NCBI RefSeq assembly: GCF_026626705.1
Contig: NZ_JAPNKC010000001.1
Coordinates: 8,078,001 to 8,142,000, forward strand
Reading direction: 5' to 3'
Length of the DNA stretch: 64,000 nucleotides
From: Pyxidicoccus sp. MSG2
GTDB taxonomy: Bacteria; Myxococcota; Myxococcia; Myxococcales; Myxococcaceae
Part shown: positions 51,228 to 63,070 of the stretch, piece by piece
How positions within the stretch are numbered: the stretch's first letter is position 1
Layout of the letters: each line of letters opens with the position of its first letter
Translations under genes and position numbers: made by a program
The notes under the pieces: model-generated
Told to the model about the DNA's origin: nothing
Databases searched by the model: none
What the model saw: the letters and a program-made list of their open reading frames with translations, nothing else

Positions 51228-53408
51228 ATGAATTGCCCTGCTGGGTTCGGCCGAATGGCCGCGCTCGTGATGACGCTCGCCATGGCGGGCTGTTCACACG
51301 AGGATTTTGCAGAGCCGCTGAATAATCCGGAAGTCATGACCGCGGAACTGGGTGAGAGCACCTGGTCGCCCGTGGCGAACATGTCCACGCAGCGCGTGGA
51401 CCACACCGCGACGCTGTTGCGCTCCGGCAATGTGCTGGTGGCCGGTGGCCAGACAGCGAGCGCGGAATTGTACGACGCGAAGCTCGCGCGCTGGTCCAAC
51501 GTGGGCTCGATGGTGGCCGTGCGGCGCCGCCACACCGCGACGCTGCTGGCGTCCGGGAAGGTGCTCGTCGTGGGCGGTGACTCCGGCGCGTCCTCCACCG
51601 GCACCGCCGAGCTGTATGACCCGGCCACGGGCCAGTGGACGGCCACGGGCAGCCTGGACTCGCTGCGCTCCGGCCACACCGCGACGCTGCTGTCCAACGG
51701 GAAGGTGCTGGTGGTGGGCGGCGAGGATGGCGCGAGCGGCGGGCTGGAGACCGCGCGGCTCTACGACGCGGCGACGGGCGTGTGGGCGGCGACGGCCAGC
51801 CTCTCCACGAAGCGCGTGGGCCACACCGCGACGCTGCTGGCGTCCGGCAAGGTGCTGGTGACGGGCGGGCGCAATCGCCCCAGCGGCACCCTCCTGAAGA
51901 CCGCGGAGGTGTATGACCCGGCCACCGGCACGTGGACGGCGGTGGCGCTGCCCATGAGCACCGTGCGCTCCGGCCACTCCGCCACGCTGCTGCTGTCCGG
52001 CAAGGTGCTGGTGGCGGGCGGCATGGTGGACGACTTCACCGCCTCGCGCACCGCGGAGCTGTATGACCCGGCCACCGGCACGTGGACGTCCGCCAGCAAC
52101 GTCCTGCCCGTGGAGCGGGCGATGCACACCGCCACGCTGCTGCACTCGGGCGAGGTGCTCGTCACCGGCGGCACCGACGGCGGCGAGCTGTCCCTCCAGA
52201 GCGTGGCGCTCTATGAGCCGACCAGCAACCGCTGGTTCACCTCGTTCTCCATGGGGACGAGCCGGCTCGGCCACACGGCCACGCTGCTGAACTCCGGCGA
52301 CCTGCTCGTCGCCGGAGGCCGTCCGGACGGAGGACCGGGCACCGCGAGCGCCGAGCGCTTCACGCCGCAGTCGCCGCCCTGGCGGCTGACGGGCGCCATG
52401 GCGGCGGCGCGCTACCACCACTCCCTCACCACGCTGGACTCCGGCCTGGTGCTGGCGGCGGGTGGCACGGCCACCGGCAGCAGCGCGCTCATGGGCGCCG
52501 AGCTCTACGACGAGCACGCGGGGACGTGGGTGGCGGCGGGCACGCTCGTCACGTCGCGCTTCCTGCACAGCGGCACGAAGCTGCCCTCCGGCAAGGTGCT
52601 GGTGGCGGGAGGGCAGGGCAGCTCGTCCCTCTACCTCTCCTCCGCGGAGGTATATGACCCGACGACGCACGTCTGGGCGTCCACCGGCGCGCTGGCCACC
52701 CCGCGCTCGCGCCACTCGGCGACGCTGCTGAACTCGGGGCAGGTGCTGGTGGCGGGCGGTCGGATGAGCTCCAGCTTCAGCTCCCTCCTCAGCACCGCCG
52801 AGCTGTACGACCCGACCGTCGGCACGTGGCGCGCCGCCGCGAGCATGAGCCGCAAGCGACTCAACCACACCGCCACGCTGCTGCAGTCCGGCCGCGTGCT
52901 GGTGGTGGGCGGCACCACTCCGGAGGGGGACACGGCCACGGCGGAGCTGTACGATCCGGCCACCGACACGTGGACCGCGACAGGCTCCATGGCGGCCACG
53001 CGCTATGGGCACGCGGCGGTGGGGCTGCGCGACGGCAAGGTGCTGGTGGTGGGCGGCTGGAGCGGCCGCGCCGTGGCCACCGCCGAGCTGTATGACCCGA
53101 GCACCGGCCTGTGGACCTCCGTGGCGCCCATGTCCGCCGCGCGCTACGGGCCCATGGCCACGCTGCTGGAGCCCTCCGGCCGCGTGCTGGTGCTGGGCGG
53201 CGACGGCGGCACGAGCGTGGGCCTCCTGGACTCCTCGGAAGTGTATGACGCGGGCACCGGCCTGTGGACCTCCGCGGGCTCGCTGTCCACGCCGGTGACG
53301 AGCGCCGGTGTGGCGAAGCTGCCGGGCACCGGCCGCGTGCTCGTCTGCGGCGGCCTGGGCACCAGCGGCTCCCTCGTCTCCACGGAGCTGTACACGCCCG
53401 CGCTCTGA
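51228..53408 (+). CDS. Kelch-repeat lipoprotein
   Basis: A 726-residue surface lipoprotein. The lipobox is LAMAGC (Cys22). The rest is 14 kelch-like repeats of about 50 residues, each with HTATLL.SGKVLVVGG and AELYDPATGTW, which fits two seven-blade beta propellers. Unlike the kelch/HYR protein at 11099 it has no HYR domains and no MYXO-CTERM tail. The ATG at 51228 was preferred; an internal ATG at 51255 would also keep the lipobox. The function may be adhesion or matrix binding, but no ligand can be inferred. Confidence 0.88.
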   Translation: MNCPAGFGRMAALVMTLAMAGCSHEDFAEPLNNPEVMTAELGESTWSPVANMSTQRVDHTATLLRSGNVLVAGGQTASAELYDAKLARWSNVGSMVAVRRRHTATLLASGKVLVVGGDSGASSTGTAELYDPATGQWTATGSLDSLRSGHTATLLSNGKVLVVGGEDGASGGLETARLYDAATGVWAATASLSTKRVGHTATLLASGKVLVTGGRNRPSGTLLKTAEVYDPATGTWTAVALPMSTVRSGHSATLLLSGKVLVAGGMVDDFTASRTAELYDPATGTWTSASNVLPVERAMHTATLLHSGEVLVTGGTDGGELSLQSVALYEPTSNRWFTSFSMGTSRLGHTATLLNSGDLLVAGGRPDGGPGTASAERFTPQSPPWRLTGAMAAARYHHSLTTLDSGLVLAAGGTATGSSALMGAELYDEHAGTWVAAGTLVTSRFLHSGTKLPSGKVLVAGGQGSSSLYLSSAEVYDPTTHVWASTGALATPRSRHSATLLNSGQVLVAGGRMSSSFSSLLSTAELYDPTVGTWRAAASMSRKRLNHTATLLQSGRVLVVGGTTPEGDTATAELYDPATDTWTATGSMAATRYGHAAVGLRDGKVLVVGGWSGRAVATAELYDPSTGLWTSVAPMSAARYGPMATLLEPSGRVLVLGGDGGTSVGLLDSSEVYDAGTGLWTSAGSLSTPVTSAGVAKLPGTGRVLVCGGLGTSGSLVSTELYTPAL

Positions 53409-53424
53409 GTCCTCCCCCGCGCAC

Positions 53425-53454
53425 CGTCCGCCCCTTTGTGTATGGGGGCGGACG
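53425..53454 (+). terminator. Terminator of the kelch lipoprotein gene
   Basis: A 10-bp perfect stem (CGTCCGCCCC / GGGGCGGACG) with a 10-nt T/G-rich loop, 16 nt after the stop. Confidence 0.7.
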
Positions 53455-53481
53455 ACCTGGACTGGGGGTGGGATTCGACCC

Positions 53482-53538
53482 GTTGACTCAAATGTCAACC
53501 GTGCGAGGGTTGCGCTGCTCTCCCGGGCAATCCGGGAG
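53482..53538 (+). promoter_or_regulatory. Inverted repeat and hairpin upstream of the lipase gene
   Basis: GTTGAC and GTCAAC form a 6-bp inverted repeat with 6-nt spacing (53482-53499). The left arm contains TTGACT, a good -35 box, though the -10 position (53506-53511) is weak. A hairpin with a 7-bp stem (CTCCCGG / CCGGGAG, 53520-53538) follows in the leader, 45 nt before the lipase ATG. The repeat may be an operator. Confidence 0.4.
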
Positions 53539-53582
53539 TCGCAGGCGTTCCAACCCCCCTCAGCAGGTTGAAGGAGCCGGTG

Positions 53583-54698
53583 ATGAAGAGGCTTCAGGCG
53601 GTCCTCGTGACAGTGGTGTGCGCGGGAGTGCTCGGGCTTGTCCCCGAGGCCCGCGCGGGTGCTGCGAAGACGACGTACCCGGTGGTGTTCGCCCACGGCA
53701 TGGGTGGGTTCGACGACCTGCTCGGCTACGACTACTGGGGCAACGACTACGGCATGTTCGTGGGAGACGCGTGTGACGCGCTCCTCGAGGTGGACTGCAA
53801 CGAGGACATCGACGCGGGGCAGAAGTCCTTCGTCGCGCAGGTGCAGGCGTTCCAGTCCTCGGAGGTGCGGGGGCTGGACCTGGCGAACGACATCGAAGGC
53901 TTCATGGCGACGTCGGGCGCGGCGAAGGTGAACCTCATCGGCCACTCGCAGGGTGGCATCGACGCGCGCAAGGCGGCGCGGGTGCTGCGCGAGCGGCGCG
54001 GGGCCACGGTGGTGGCGGTGCTGGTGAGCGTGTCCTCGCCGCACCGGGGCTCGCCGGTGGCGAAGTACATCCTGGACCTGAAGCCGGGCGTGACGAGCGT
54101 CATCGCCGCTCTGGCGAAGTACTACGGCAACGTGGTGTACAAGGCGGGCAATGACGCGTACGCGGGCGCCAAGCAGCTCGTCTACAACGACTACTCGGCC
54201 ACGGACGGCGTCACCACGGGCATGAAGGCGTTCAACGACACGTACCCGGTGAGCGCGAGCTACGCGGGCCGCTACGTGTCGCTCATCACCGCGCAGAACG
54301 GCGTCAACGTGAATCCGGCGCTGTACCTGTTGAGCGAGTTCCTGTTCGACATCGACGGGGATGGGTACTGCGCGAACGACGGCGACAACGACGGCGCGGG
54401 CGGCTGCGGCGACGGCGTGCGCAACGAGGCGGATGACGACGGCCTGGTGGGCATCAACTCGCAGCAGATGGGCACCCGGCTGCGCTACTCGGAGTCGACC
54501 TTCGGCTTCGACTCGGTGACGAACGACACGTCCGTCGCCGCGGTGACGAGCCTCAACGCGCCGACGAGCGCGCAGATGACGTCCACCTCCAGCGTCATCT
54601 CCCAGGACCACCTGGACGTGGTGGGCGTGGGTCCGGACACCTTCGACGAGCCGGAGTTCTACGCCGCCATCTTCCAGTACATCGCGACGTACGACTGA
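53583..54698 (+). CDS. Secreted triacylglycerol lipase (Pseudomonas-type, family I)
   Basis: A 371-residue exported alpha/beta hydrolase. The signal peptide ends EARAGA. The oxyanion region is VFAHGMGGFDD, the nucleophile is Ser122 in GHSQGG, the catalytic Asp is probably in ADDDGLVGINSQQMG and the His is His343 in QDHLDVVG. A Ca2+-like Asp-rich insert (DIDGDGYCANDGDNDGAGG) is present, with two Cys that could bond. GGAG precedes the ATG at 53583. No lipase chaperone (lif) gene is adjacent, in contrast with many Pseudomonas loci. Confidence 0.9.
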   Translation: MKRLQAVLVTVVCAGVLGLVPEARAGAAKTTYPVVFAHGMGGFDDLLGYDYWGNDYGMFVGDACDALLEVDCNEDIDAGQKSFVAQVQAFQSSEVRGLDLANDIEGFMATSGAAKVNLIGHSQGGIDARKAARVLRERRGATVVAVLVSVSSPHRGSPVAKYILDLKPGVTSVIAALAKYYGNVVYKAGNDAYAGAKQLVYNDYSATDGVTTGMKAFNDTYPVSASYAGRYVSLITAQNGVNVNPALYLLSEFLFDIDGDGYCANDGDNDGAGGCGDGVRNEADDDGLVGINSQQMGTRLRYSESTFGFDSVTNDTSVAAVTSLNAPTSAQMTSTSSVISQDHLDVVGVGPDTFDEPEFYAAIFQYIATYD

Positions 54699-54714
54699 GA
54701 AGCCGTGGCACGGG

Positions 54715-54740
54715 CGGGGCCCGGGAGTGCCCGGGCCCTG
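54715..54740. terminator. Bidirectional terminator between lipase and HhH genes
   Basis: A 9-bp perfect stem (GGGCCCGGG / CCCGGGCCC) with an AGTG loop, extended by a G-T and a C-G pair. It lies 16 nt after the lipase stop and 18 nt from the stop of the convergent HhH gene. Confidence 0.7.
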
Positions 54741-54758
54741 CTCGAGGCAGCGGGGACT

Positions 54759-55652
54759 TCACGCCCCAGGCTGCGTCTCCTCGGCCTCCACGCCGTAGTA
54801 CGCGAGGCACTCCACCTCGCGGCCGCGTACCACGCGCCTGCCGTCGAGCGGGCCCCCATGCGCGGTGACGACGGTGCACTGGCCCTCTTCGTCGTCCTTG
54901 TCGAAGTACAGCACCACCCAGTCCTTCGTGGTTCCCTGCTGGTGCGCCAGCGCCGTGTTGGAGAACAGCGCCCGGAGGTTCCACCCGTCCACCGTGCGGC
55001 GCAGCACCGGCAGCCACGCCTCCCCCGACGGGTTGAATCGGCGCGGCGCAATCTTCCGCAGCCCACCCTCCGCCGCGCGCCGCCGGTACTCCTCGTCCAT
55101 CTCCAGCAGCAGGCCAATCTCCGGCTGTGCGCCCTGGGCCGAAGCCGCCTGGAGCCGCGCCGCCCCACGCCGCTGACGTCCGAGCCGTGCCGCCAGCAGC
55201 TCGCGCACCTGCTGCCCGCGCCGGGGCCCGAAGCCCTCCACCTGCTCCAGGCTCCCGTCGTGCGCCGCCTGCTCCAGCTCCTCCAGCGAGCGCACTCCCA
55301 GCTCCGCGTGGATGCGATGCGCCAGCTCCGGACCGATGCCGGGCACGCTCGCGAGCAGCTGCTCGGGCGATGCGTCGGACTCCAGCCGCTCGAGCAGTCC
55401 CAGTGCCCCCGTCCGCACCCACTCCGCCACCGCCGCCGCGATGCTCCTGCCCACCCCGGGCAGCTCGCGCAGCCCCGCCTCACCCTCCGAGGCGAGCACC
55501 TCCGCCACCGGCTTCGGCCACTTCGCGATGCTCGTGGCGGCCTTCCGGTACGCGTTCACCCGGAAGGGCATGGCGTCCTGCTCCTCCAGCAGGTCCGCCA
55601 CTCGCTCCAGCATGTCCGCGACGTCGATGTTGTCCTTCCATTTCGTGCCCAT
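54759..55652 (-). CDS. PolX-like helix-hairpin-helix protein without polymerase domain
   Basis: A 297-residue protein. Residues 1-70 resemble the 8-kDa domain of family X polymerases (MLERVADLLEEQDAMPFRVNAYRKAATSI), and ELPGVGRSIAAAVAEWV, SVPGIGPELAHRIH and VEGFGPRRGQQVREL are three helix-hairpin-helix motifs. The polymerase palm and the PHP domain are absent. The C-terminal 120 residues (LRRTVDGWNLRALFSNTALA, WVVLYFDKDDEEG) form a separate domain I do not know. It probably binds DNA. The ATG at 55652 starts the 8-kDa domain. Confidence 0.83.
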   Translation of the reverse strand: MGTKWKDNIDVADMLERVADLLEEQDAMPFRVNAYRKAATSIAKWPKPVAEVLASEGEAGLRELPGVGRSIAAAVAEWVRTGALGLLERLESDASPEQLLASVPGIGPELAHRIHAELGVRSLEELEQAAHDGSLEQVEGFGPRRGQQVRELLAARLGRQRRGAARLQAASAQGAQPEIGLLLEMDEEYRRRAAEGGLRKIAPRRFNPSGEAWLPVLRRTVDGWNLRALFSNTALAHQQGTTKDWVVLYFDKDDEEGQCTVVTAHGGPLDGRRVVRGREVECLAYYGVEAEETQPGA

Positions 55653-55853
55653 GGCTACCTTGAAGGTGGGACGGCGCCAGGCCAACCGCCAGTCCCACCC
55701 CGTCTCACGTCCAGCAGGGCAGGCGGGCAGGCGCGGAGAGCGGCCTCGCTCCCGAGACGGAAGGCCCGTCCCGCCGCCCGGGCTCCGGCCTGACCGCCCG
55801 GCGCTCGTTGCGGGCTGCAAGGAAAGACCGCGCGTGATAGTTGGCCTCGGGTC

Positions 55854-57482
55854 ATGACGAACGAGCTCGACAGGGAGGTCGCCCGCAGGCGCACCTTCGC
55901 GATCATCTCCCACCCCGACGCGGGTAAGACCACGCTGACGGAGAAGCTGCTGCTCTACGGCGGCGCCATCCACCTGGCCGGAAGCGTGAAGGCCAAGCGT
56001 GCGCGGCGCCACGCCACCTCCGACTGGATGGAGCTGGAGAAGGAGCGCGGCATCTCCGTGACGTCGTCCGTCCTCCAGTTCGTCTACCGCGACCACGCGG
56101 TGAACCTGCTGGACACCCCGGGCCACCAGGACTTCTCCGAGGACACCTACCGCACCCTCGCGGCGGCCGACTCGGCGGTGATGCTCATCGACGCCGCGAA
56201 GGGCGTCGAGCCGCAGACCAAGAAGCTCTTCAAGGTCTGCCGCCTGCGCGGCATCCCCATCTTCACCTTCGTCAACAAGCTGGACCGGTACGGCCGCGAG
56301 CCCCTGGACCTCATGGACGAGCTGGAGCAGGTGCTCGGCATCCGCTCCTACCCGATGAACTGGCCCATCGGCATGGGGCCGGACTTCCGCGGCGTCTATG
56401 ACCGGAAGGCCCGCGTCGTCCACATCTTCTCCGCCGAGGGCTCGCACGGCGAGTCGGAAGTGGCGGAGCGCTCGGTCTCCATCGACTCGGATGAAATCAA
56501 GACCGTCCTCACCGAGGCCGAGCTGGCGAAGCTCCACGGCGACATCGAGTTGCTCGACATCGGCGGCGACGAGTTCACCCGCGAGAAGCACGACTCGGGA
56601 CAGCTGTCGCCCATGTTCTTCGGCAGCGCGATGACGAACTTCGGCGTGCGCCCCTTCCTGGACGAGTTCCTGGACCTGGCGCCCGCGCCGACGTCCCGTC
56701 CCACGAAGACAGGGCCCCGTGAGCCCACAAACCCCAAGTTCGCGGGCTTCGTCTTCAAGATTCAAGCGAACATGGACCCGGCGCACAGAGACCGCATCGC
56801 CTTCATGCGCGTGGTCAGCGGCCGCTACACGAAGGGCATGAGCGCCTTCCACTCGCGCCTGGGCAAGGAAGTGCGCCTGGCCAAGCCGAGCCAGTTCATG
56901 GCCGCCGAGCGCACGGCGATTGAGGACGCCTGGCCGGGAGACGTCATCGGCCTGTTCGACCCGGGCCAGTACCGCATCGGCGACACGCTGGCCGAGGGCG
57001 GCACCGACGTGGAGTTCGAGGGCGTGCCCCGCTTCAGCCCGGAGTTCTTCGCCGTCGTGCGCTCCAAGGACCCGCTGCGTCGCAAGCAGATGGAGAAGGG
57101 GCTGGAGCAGCTCTCGGAAGAGGGCACGGTGCAGATCTTCCAGCAGCTTCAGATGGGCATGAAGGACCCCATCGTCGGCGTGGTGGGCGCCCTCCAGTTC
57201 GAGGTGCTGCAGTACCGCCTGGAGCACGAGTACGGGGCGAAGATTGCCCTGGACCGGCTGCCCTTCAGCCACGCGCGCTGGGTGGTGGGTACCAACTTCG
57301 ACCCGAAGTCGTTCGACTGGGAGGGCAACCGCCAGACGGTGCAGGACCGCGATGGCCTGCCCCTGGTGCTCTTCCGCGACGACTGGGCGCTCCAGCACGC
57401 CGAGGACAAGCACCCGGAGCTGAAGTTCGTCTCCGAGGCGCCCATGCTGCGGAAGGTGGCGGAAGCGGCCACCGGCTCCTGA
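55854..57482 (+). CDS. prfC: Peptide chain release factor 3
   Basis: A 542-residue translational GTPase that recycles RF1/RF2 after termination. G1 is HPDAGKTT, G2 lies in KERGISVTSSV, G3 is DTPGHQDF, G4 is NKLD and G5 is in the GSAMTN region. The length and the C-terminal domain (GVVGALQFEVLQYRLEHEYG) match RF3 rather than EF-G or LepA. The ATG at 55854 starts TNELDREVARRRTFAIISHPD, with a poor ribosome site. It is divergent from the HhH gene across 201 bp in which no consensus promoter stands out. Confidence 0.96.
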   Translation: MTNELDREVARRRTFAIISHPDAGKTTLTEKLLLYGGAIHLAGSVKAKRARRHATSDWMELEKERGISVTSSVLQFVYRDHAVNLLDTPGHQDFSEDTYRTLAAADSAVMLIDAAKGVEPQTKKLFKVCRLRGIPIFTFVNKLDRYGREPLDLMDELEQVLGIRSYPMNWPIGMGPDFRGVYDRKARVVHIFSAEGSHGESEVAERSVSIDSDEIKTVLTEAELAKLHGDIELLDIGGDEFTREKHDSGQLSPMFFGSAMTNFGVRPFLDEFLDLAPAPTSRPTKTGPREPTNPKFAGFVFKIQANMDPAHRDRIAFMRVVSGRYTKGMSAFHSRLGKEVRLAKPSQFMAAERTAIEDAWPGDVIGLFDPGQYRIGDTLAEGGTDVEFEGVPRFSPEFFAVVRSKDPLRRKQMEKGLEQLSEEGTVQIFQQLQMGMKDPIVGVVGALQFEVLQYRLEHEYGAKIALDRLPFSHARWVVGTNFDPKSFDWEGNRQTVQDRDGLPLVLFRDDWALQHAEDKHPELKFVSEAPMLRKVAEAATGS

Positions 57483-57513
57483 GCCGGCGACCGCCGGTGG
57501 CGGGTGGCGCCTC

Positions 57514-58056
57514 CTACTTGTACGGCGCCACCGTGCCGCCGCGGAACGCGGAGTCGCGCAGCACCAGGCCTTCCTTGAAGAGGCGCGCGGCCTTGGGGCC
57601 GACGAAGAAGCCCTTGGGGTCGCCCTTGCGGTAGGTCTTCTTCACGAACTCCTCAATCTCCAGGAACAGGAGCCGGAACCTGTCCGGCGCCGCGTTCTTG
57701 CGGCCCGTCTGCGCGGTGATGTCCAGCTCCGCCCAGAACTGGCCGCTGAGCAACTCGCCCTCCTCGTTGGGGCGCGAGCGCTCCATGAAGATGACGGGTG
57801 AGCGCACCTCGTCGATGCGCCAGTAGCCCTTGTCGGGCCCGCGCTTCACCTTGTCCACGATGGCGGGGCCCAGGTCGCTGGCCACCATGTAGAGGTCCTC
57901 GGGCGGAATCTTGGGGAGGTTCTCCAGGCTCGCGCGGAAGGTCTTCCAGTCCTCGGGGACGCGCCGCGGGTAGACCTCCAGCGTGAAGCGCTCCAGGAAG
58001 CGGAAGAAGGCGACTTCGTCGTCGGGGGACATGAAGAACTGAAGGACGTTGGCCAT
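57514..58056 (-). CDS. Conserved-looking cytoplasmic protein, unknown function
   Basis: A 180-residue protein with strong coding bias and a start at ATG 58056. The sequence is mixed alpha/beta: MANVLQFFMSPDDEVAFFRFLERFTLEVYPRR, a central beta-rich part (GYWRIDEVRSPVIFMERS) and a C-terminal FVKKTYRKGDPKGFFVGPKAARLF. There is no signal peptide, TM helix or catalytic motif I know. It is convergent with prfC and divergent from the carboxypeptidase gene. Confidence 0.8.
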   Translation of the reverse strand: MANVLQFFMSPDDEVAFFRFLERFTLEVYPRRVPEDWKTFRASLENLPKIPPEDLYMVASDLGPAIVDKVKRGPDKGYWRIDEVRSPVIFMERSRPNEEGELLSGQFWAELDITAQTGRKNAAPDRFRLLFLEIEEFVKKTYRKGDPKGFFVGPKAARLFKEGLVLRDSAFRGGTVAPYK

Positions 58057-58127
58057 CGCGCAGCCCTCATACCCCCGACTGCGTCTTCCGCGAAAGTCCG
58101 CCGCGAAGCGCGCTAAGAATCCCCCAC

Positions 58128-59621
58128 ATGGATACCTGGCTGCTCTCCCGAATGCAGGAGCTCCGCGATCTCCAGGGCCTCATCGGCCTGGCCACCTGGG
58201 ACCAGGAGACGTACCTGCCCGCCAAGGCGGGCCCCGCGCGCGCCCACCAGCTCTCCACCGTCCAGGGGCTGTACCACGAGCGACTGGTGGACCCCCGGCT
58301 GGGCGAGGCCCTCGCGAAGGCGGCCTCCCAGGACCGCCTCTCGGAGGACGAGCGCGCCATGGTGCGCGTGCTCAGCCGCGAGCGGGAGCGCGAGGTGCGC
58401 GTCCCCTCCGCGCTCGTGAAGGCCCTGGCCGAGGCCCAGAGCCGCGCCATCCATGCCTGGCGCGAGGCGCGCAAGGAGAAGCACTTCGCCGTCTTCCAGC
58501 CCGCGCTGGGGCGCCTGCTGGAGCTGCGCCGCGAGCAGGCGGACGCCTACGGCCACGGCGGCGAGCGCTACGACGCGCTGCTGGAGGGCCACGAGCCCGG
58601 CATGCGCGTGGAGCGGCTCACCCCGGTGCTGGCCGCGCTGCGCGAGCAGCTCATCCCCATGGTGGGCAAGCTCGCCGCCGCGCGCCGCGCCGTGCCCCGC
58701 CTCTTCGACGGGCGCCGGTACGACAGGGACGCGCAGTGGGCCTTCACGGTGCGGCTCTTGAAGGACATCGGCTTCGACCTGGAGGCGGGCCGGCAGGACG
58801 TCAGCATCCACCCCTTCACCGGCGGCACGCACCCGCAGGACGTGCGCCTCACCACGCACCTGGACGAGTCCAACCCGCTGTCCGCCATCTTCAGCACCAT
58901 CCACGAGGCGGGCCACGGCCTGTACGAGCAGGGCTTCGCGACCGAGCACTTCCGCACGCCGCTGGCCGCCGCGCCCTCCATGGGCCTGCACGAGTCCCAG
59001 TCCCGGCTCTGGGAGAACATCGTCGGCCGGAGCCGGCCCTTCTGGGAGCACTACTTCCCCGGGTTGCGCGCCGCCTTCCCGGACGCCCTGTCCGGCGTGG
59101 ACGTGGACGGCTTCCACGCGGCCGTCAACGAGGTGAGCCCCTCGCTGATTCGCATCGAGTCCGACGAGGTGACGTACAACCTCCACATCGCCCTGCGCTA
59201 CGAGCTGGAGCTGCTCCTCGTGCGTGACGAGCTGCCCCTGGCGGACCTTCCCGCGGCATGGAACGCGCGCATGGAGAAGTACCTGGGCGTCGTCCCGCCC
59301 GACGACACGCGCGGGGTGCTCCAGGACATCCACTGGGCCTGGGGCGAGCTGGGCTACTTCCCCACGTACTCGCTGGGCAACCTCTACGCGGCGTCCCTGT
59401 ACCGGGCCGCGGAGCGGGCGCTGCCGGACCTGCACGGCCACCTGCGCCGGGGCGAGCTCCTGCCACTGCGCGACTGGCTGCGCGACAACGTCCACAGCCA
59501 GGGCTTCCGCCTGCCAGCCGAGGAGCTGGTGCGGGGCGTGACGGGAAAAGGTCTCACCGACGCGGACTTCCTCGCCTACCTGCGCGAGAAGTACGGCGCG
59601 CTGTACGGCGTGACGCTCTGA
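58128..59621 (+). CDS. M32-family carboxypeptidase (Taq type)
   Basis: A 497-residue zinc metallocarboxypeptidase. The zinc motif HEAGH has His259, Glu260 and His263, and the third ligand is in [20 protein letters not shown] and DVRLTT are family landmarks, as is the [16 protein letters not shown] stretch. It is cytoplasmic and removes C-terminal residues of broad specificity. The ATG at 58128 is close to the start of the conserved domain. Confidence 0.95.
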   Translation: MDTWLLSRMQELRDLQGLIGLATWDQETYLPAKAGPARAHQLSTVQGLYHERLVDPRLGEALAKAASQDRLSEDERAMVRVLSREREREVRVPSALVKALAEAQSRAIHAWREARKEKHFAVFQPALGRLLELRREQADAYGHGGERYDALLEGHEPGMRVERLTPVLAALREQLIPMVGKLAAARRAVPRLFDGRRYDRDAQWAFTVRLLKDIGFDLEAGRQDVSIHPFTGGTHPQDVRLTTHLDESNPLSAIFSTIHEAGHGLYEQGFATEHFRTPLAAAPSMGLHESQSRLWENIVGRSRPFWEHYFPGLRAAFPDALSGVDVDGFHAAVNEVSPSLIRIESDEVTYNLHIALRYELELLLVRDELPLADLPAAWNARMEKYLGVVPPDDTRGVLQDIHWAWGELGYFPTYSLGNLYAASLYRAAERALPDLHGHLRRGELLPLRDWLRDNVHSQGFRLPAEELVRGVTGKGLTDADFLAYLREKYGALYGVTL

Positions 59622-59628
59622 AGAAGTG

Positions 59629-59985
59629 TCAGTGGGCGAACAGCAGGGGCCTGCACGCGCGGGCCAACTGCAGCGCGTCGCGGGCGAGCGCGTAGGAGTC
59701 CGCGTCCTCCGCGTCCAGCCACGCGGTACGGGCCACGCGGTTGCCCAGCTCGAAGCACAGGCTGGCGGTGCGGCGGGCCAGCCGGCTCTCCTTCTGCAGC
59801 GCGCGCACGTTCAGCTCGCACAGCTCCGCACACTGCCGGAGCAGGCGTACCACCTCGCCGCCCATCGGCTGTCCACGGGCCACCATTCGCGCCATGCCTT
59901 CCTCGCAGGACGCCTGGCACTGGAGGCTCGCGGCGATGCAACGGGAGATGTCCGCGCGTGCACCGTCCACCCTGGCTCCCAGCAT
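59629..59985 (-). CDS. Small Cys-containing helical protein
   Basis: A 118-residue, probably four-helix protein with seven Cys, several on the same helix face (CIAASLQCQASCEEG, LLRQCAELC). The layout recalls four-helix copper-storage or DUF326 proteins, but there are fewer Cys and the resemblance is weak. The ATG at 59985 has GGAGG about 9 nt upstream; an open frame extends to 60147 but the extra part is Pro/Arg-rich and unlike a protein. Its stop lies 7 bp from that of the carboxypeptidase. Confidence 0.68.
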   Translation of the reverse strand: MLGARVDGARADISRCIAASLQCQASCEEGMARMVARGQPMGGEVVRLLRQCAELCELNVRALQKESRLARRTASLCFELGNRVARTAWLDAEDADSYALARDALQLARACRPLLFAH

Positions 59986-60153
59986 TGCGTGCACCTCCAC
60001 GAGGAGGACAAAGCTATGCACTCGCGTCCGGTCGGCAACCGGAAGTGGGGGGCCCCGGGGTGCGTGTTCAACGGTGGGCCTTGTGAGCGCCCACCCCCCA
60101 TACCCCCTCGGGAAATGAGGCGTTCGCGCGAGCACACCTTCCTGCACCGGCTG

Positions 60154-62898
<2,745 letters not shown>

Positions 62899-63045
62899 CG
62901 GGAAGGTCTCCGCTCGCGGGCCACAACGGCTCGCGGCCTGGGACATTCCACCACTCGCCCCTTCATGGCGATAGCGTCCCCGAGGGTGTCAGGCGTGACG
63001 CGGGAGGGCATGAAGCGACTGCATCACCCTCGGAGGGGAGAAGAT

Positions 63046-63066
63046 TGCGGTGACGGTGTCACCGCA
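63046..63066 (-). terminator. Terminator of the RNase D gene
   Basis: A 9-bp perfect stem (TGCGGTGAC / GTCACCGCA) with a 3-nt loop, 4 nt after the RNase D stop. On the minus strand it is followed by ATCTTCTCC. Confidence 0.7.
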
Positions 63067-63070
63067 TGTG

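Noticed and set aside
53461-53540. A tRNA-like look (GATTCGACCC with nearby stems)
   Set aside because: No acceptor stem, D-arm or anticodon arm can be drawn around it; the stems are separate inverted repeats.
51294-54611. A 1105-codon minus-strand frame spanning the kelch lipoprotein and lipase genes
   Set aside because: It crosses two well-supported genes and a terminator, and its translation is compositionally biased with no motifs.
55653-57413. Upstream in-frame extension of the HhH gene, giving 884 codons
   Set aside because: The extension is antisense to prfC and lacks conserved features; the 8-kDa-like domain begins at the ATG at 55652.
59986-60153. N-terminal extension of the Cys-containing protein up to 60147
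   Set aside because: The extra 54 residues are Pro/Arg-rich without conservation cues, and the ATG at 59985 has the good ribosome site.
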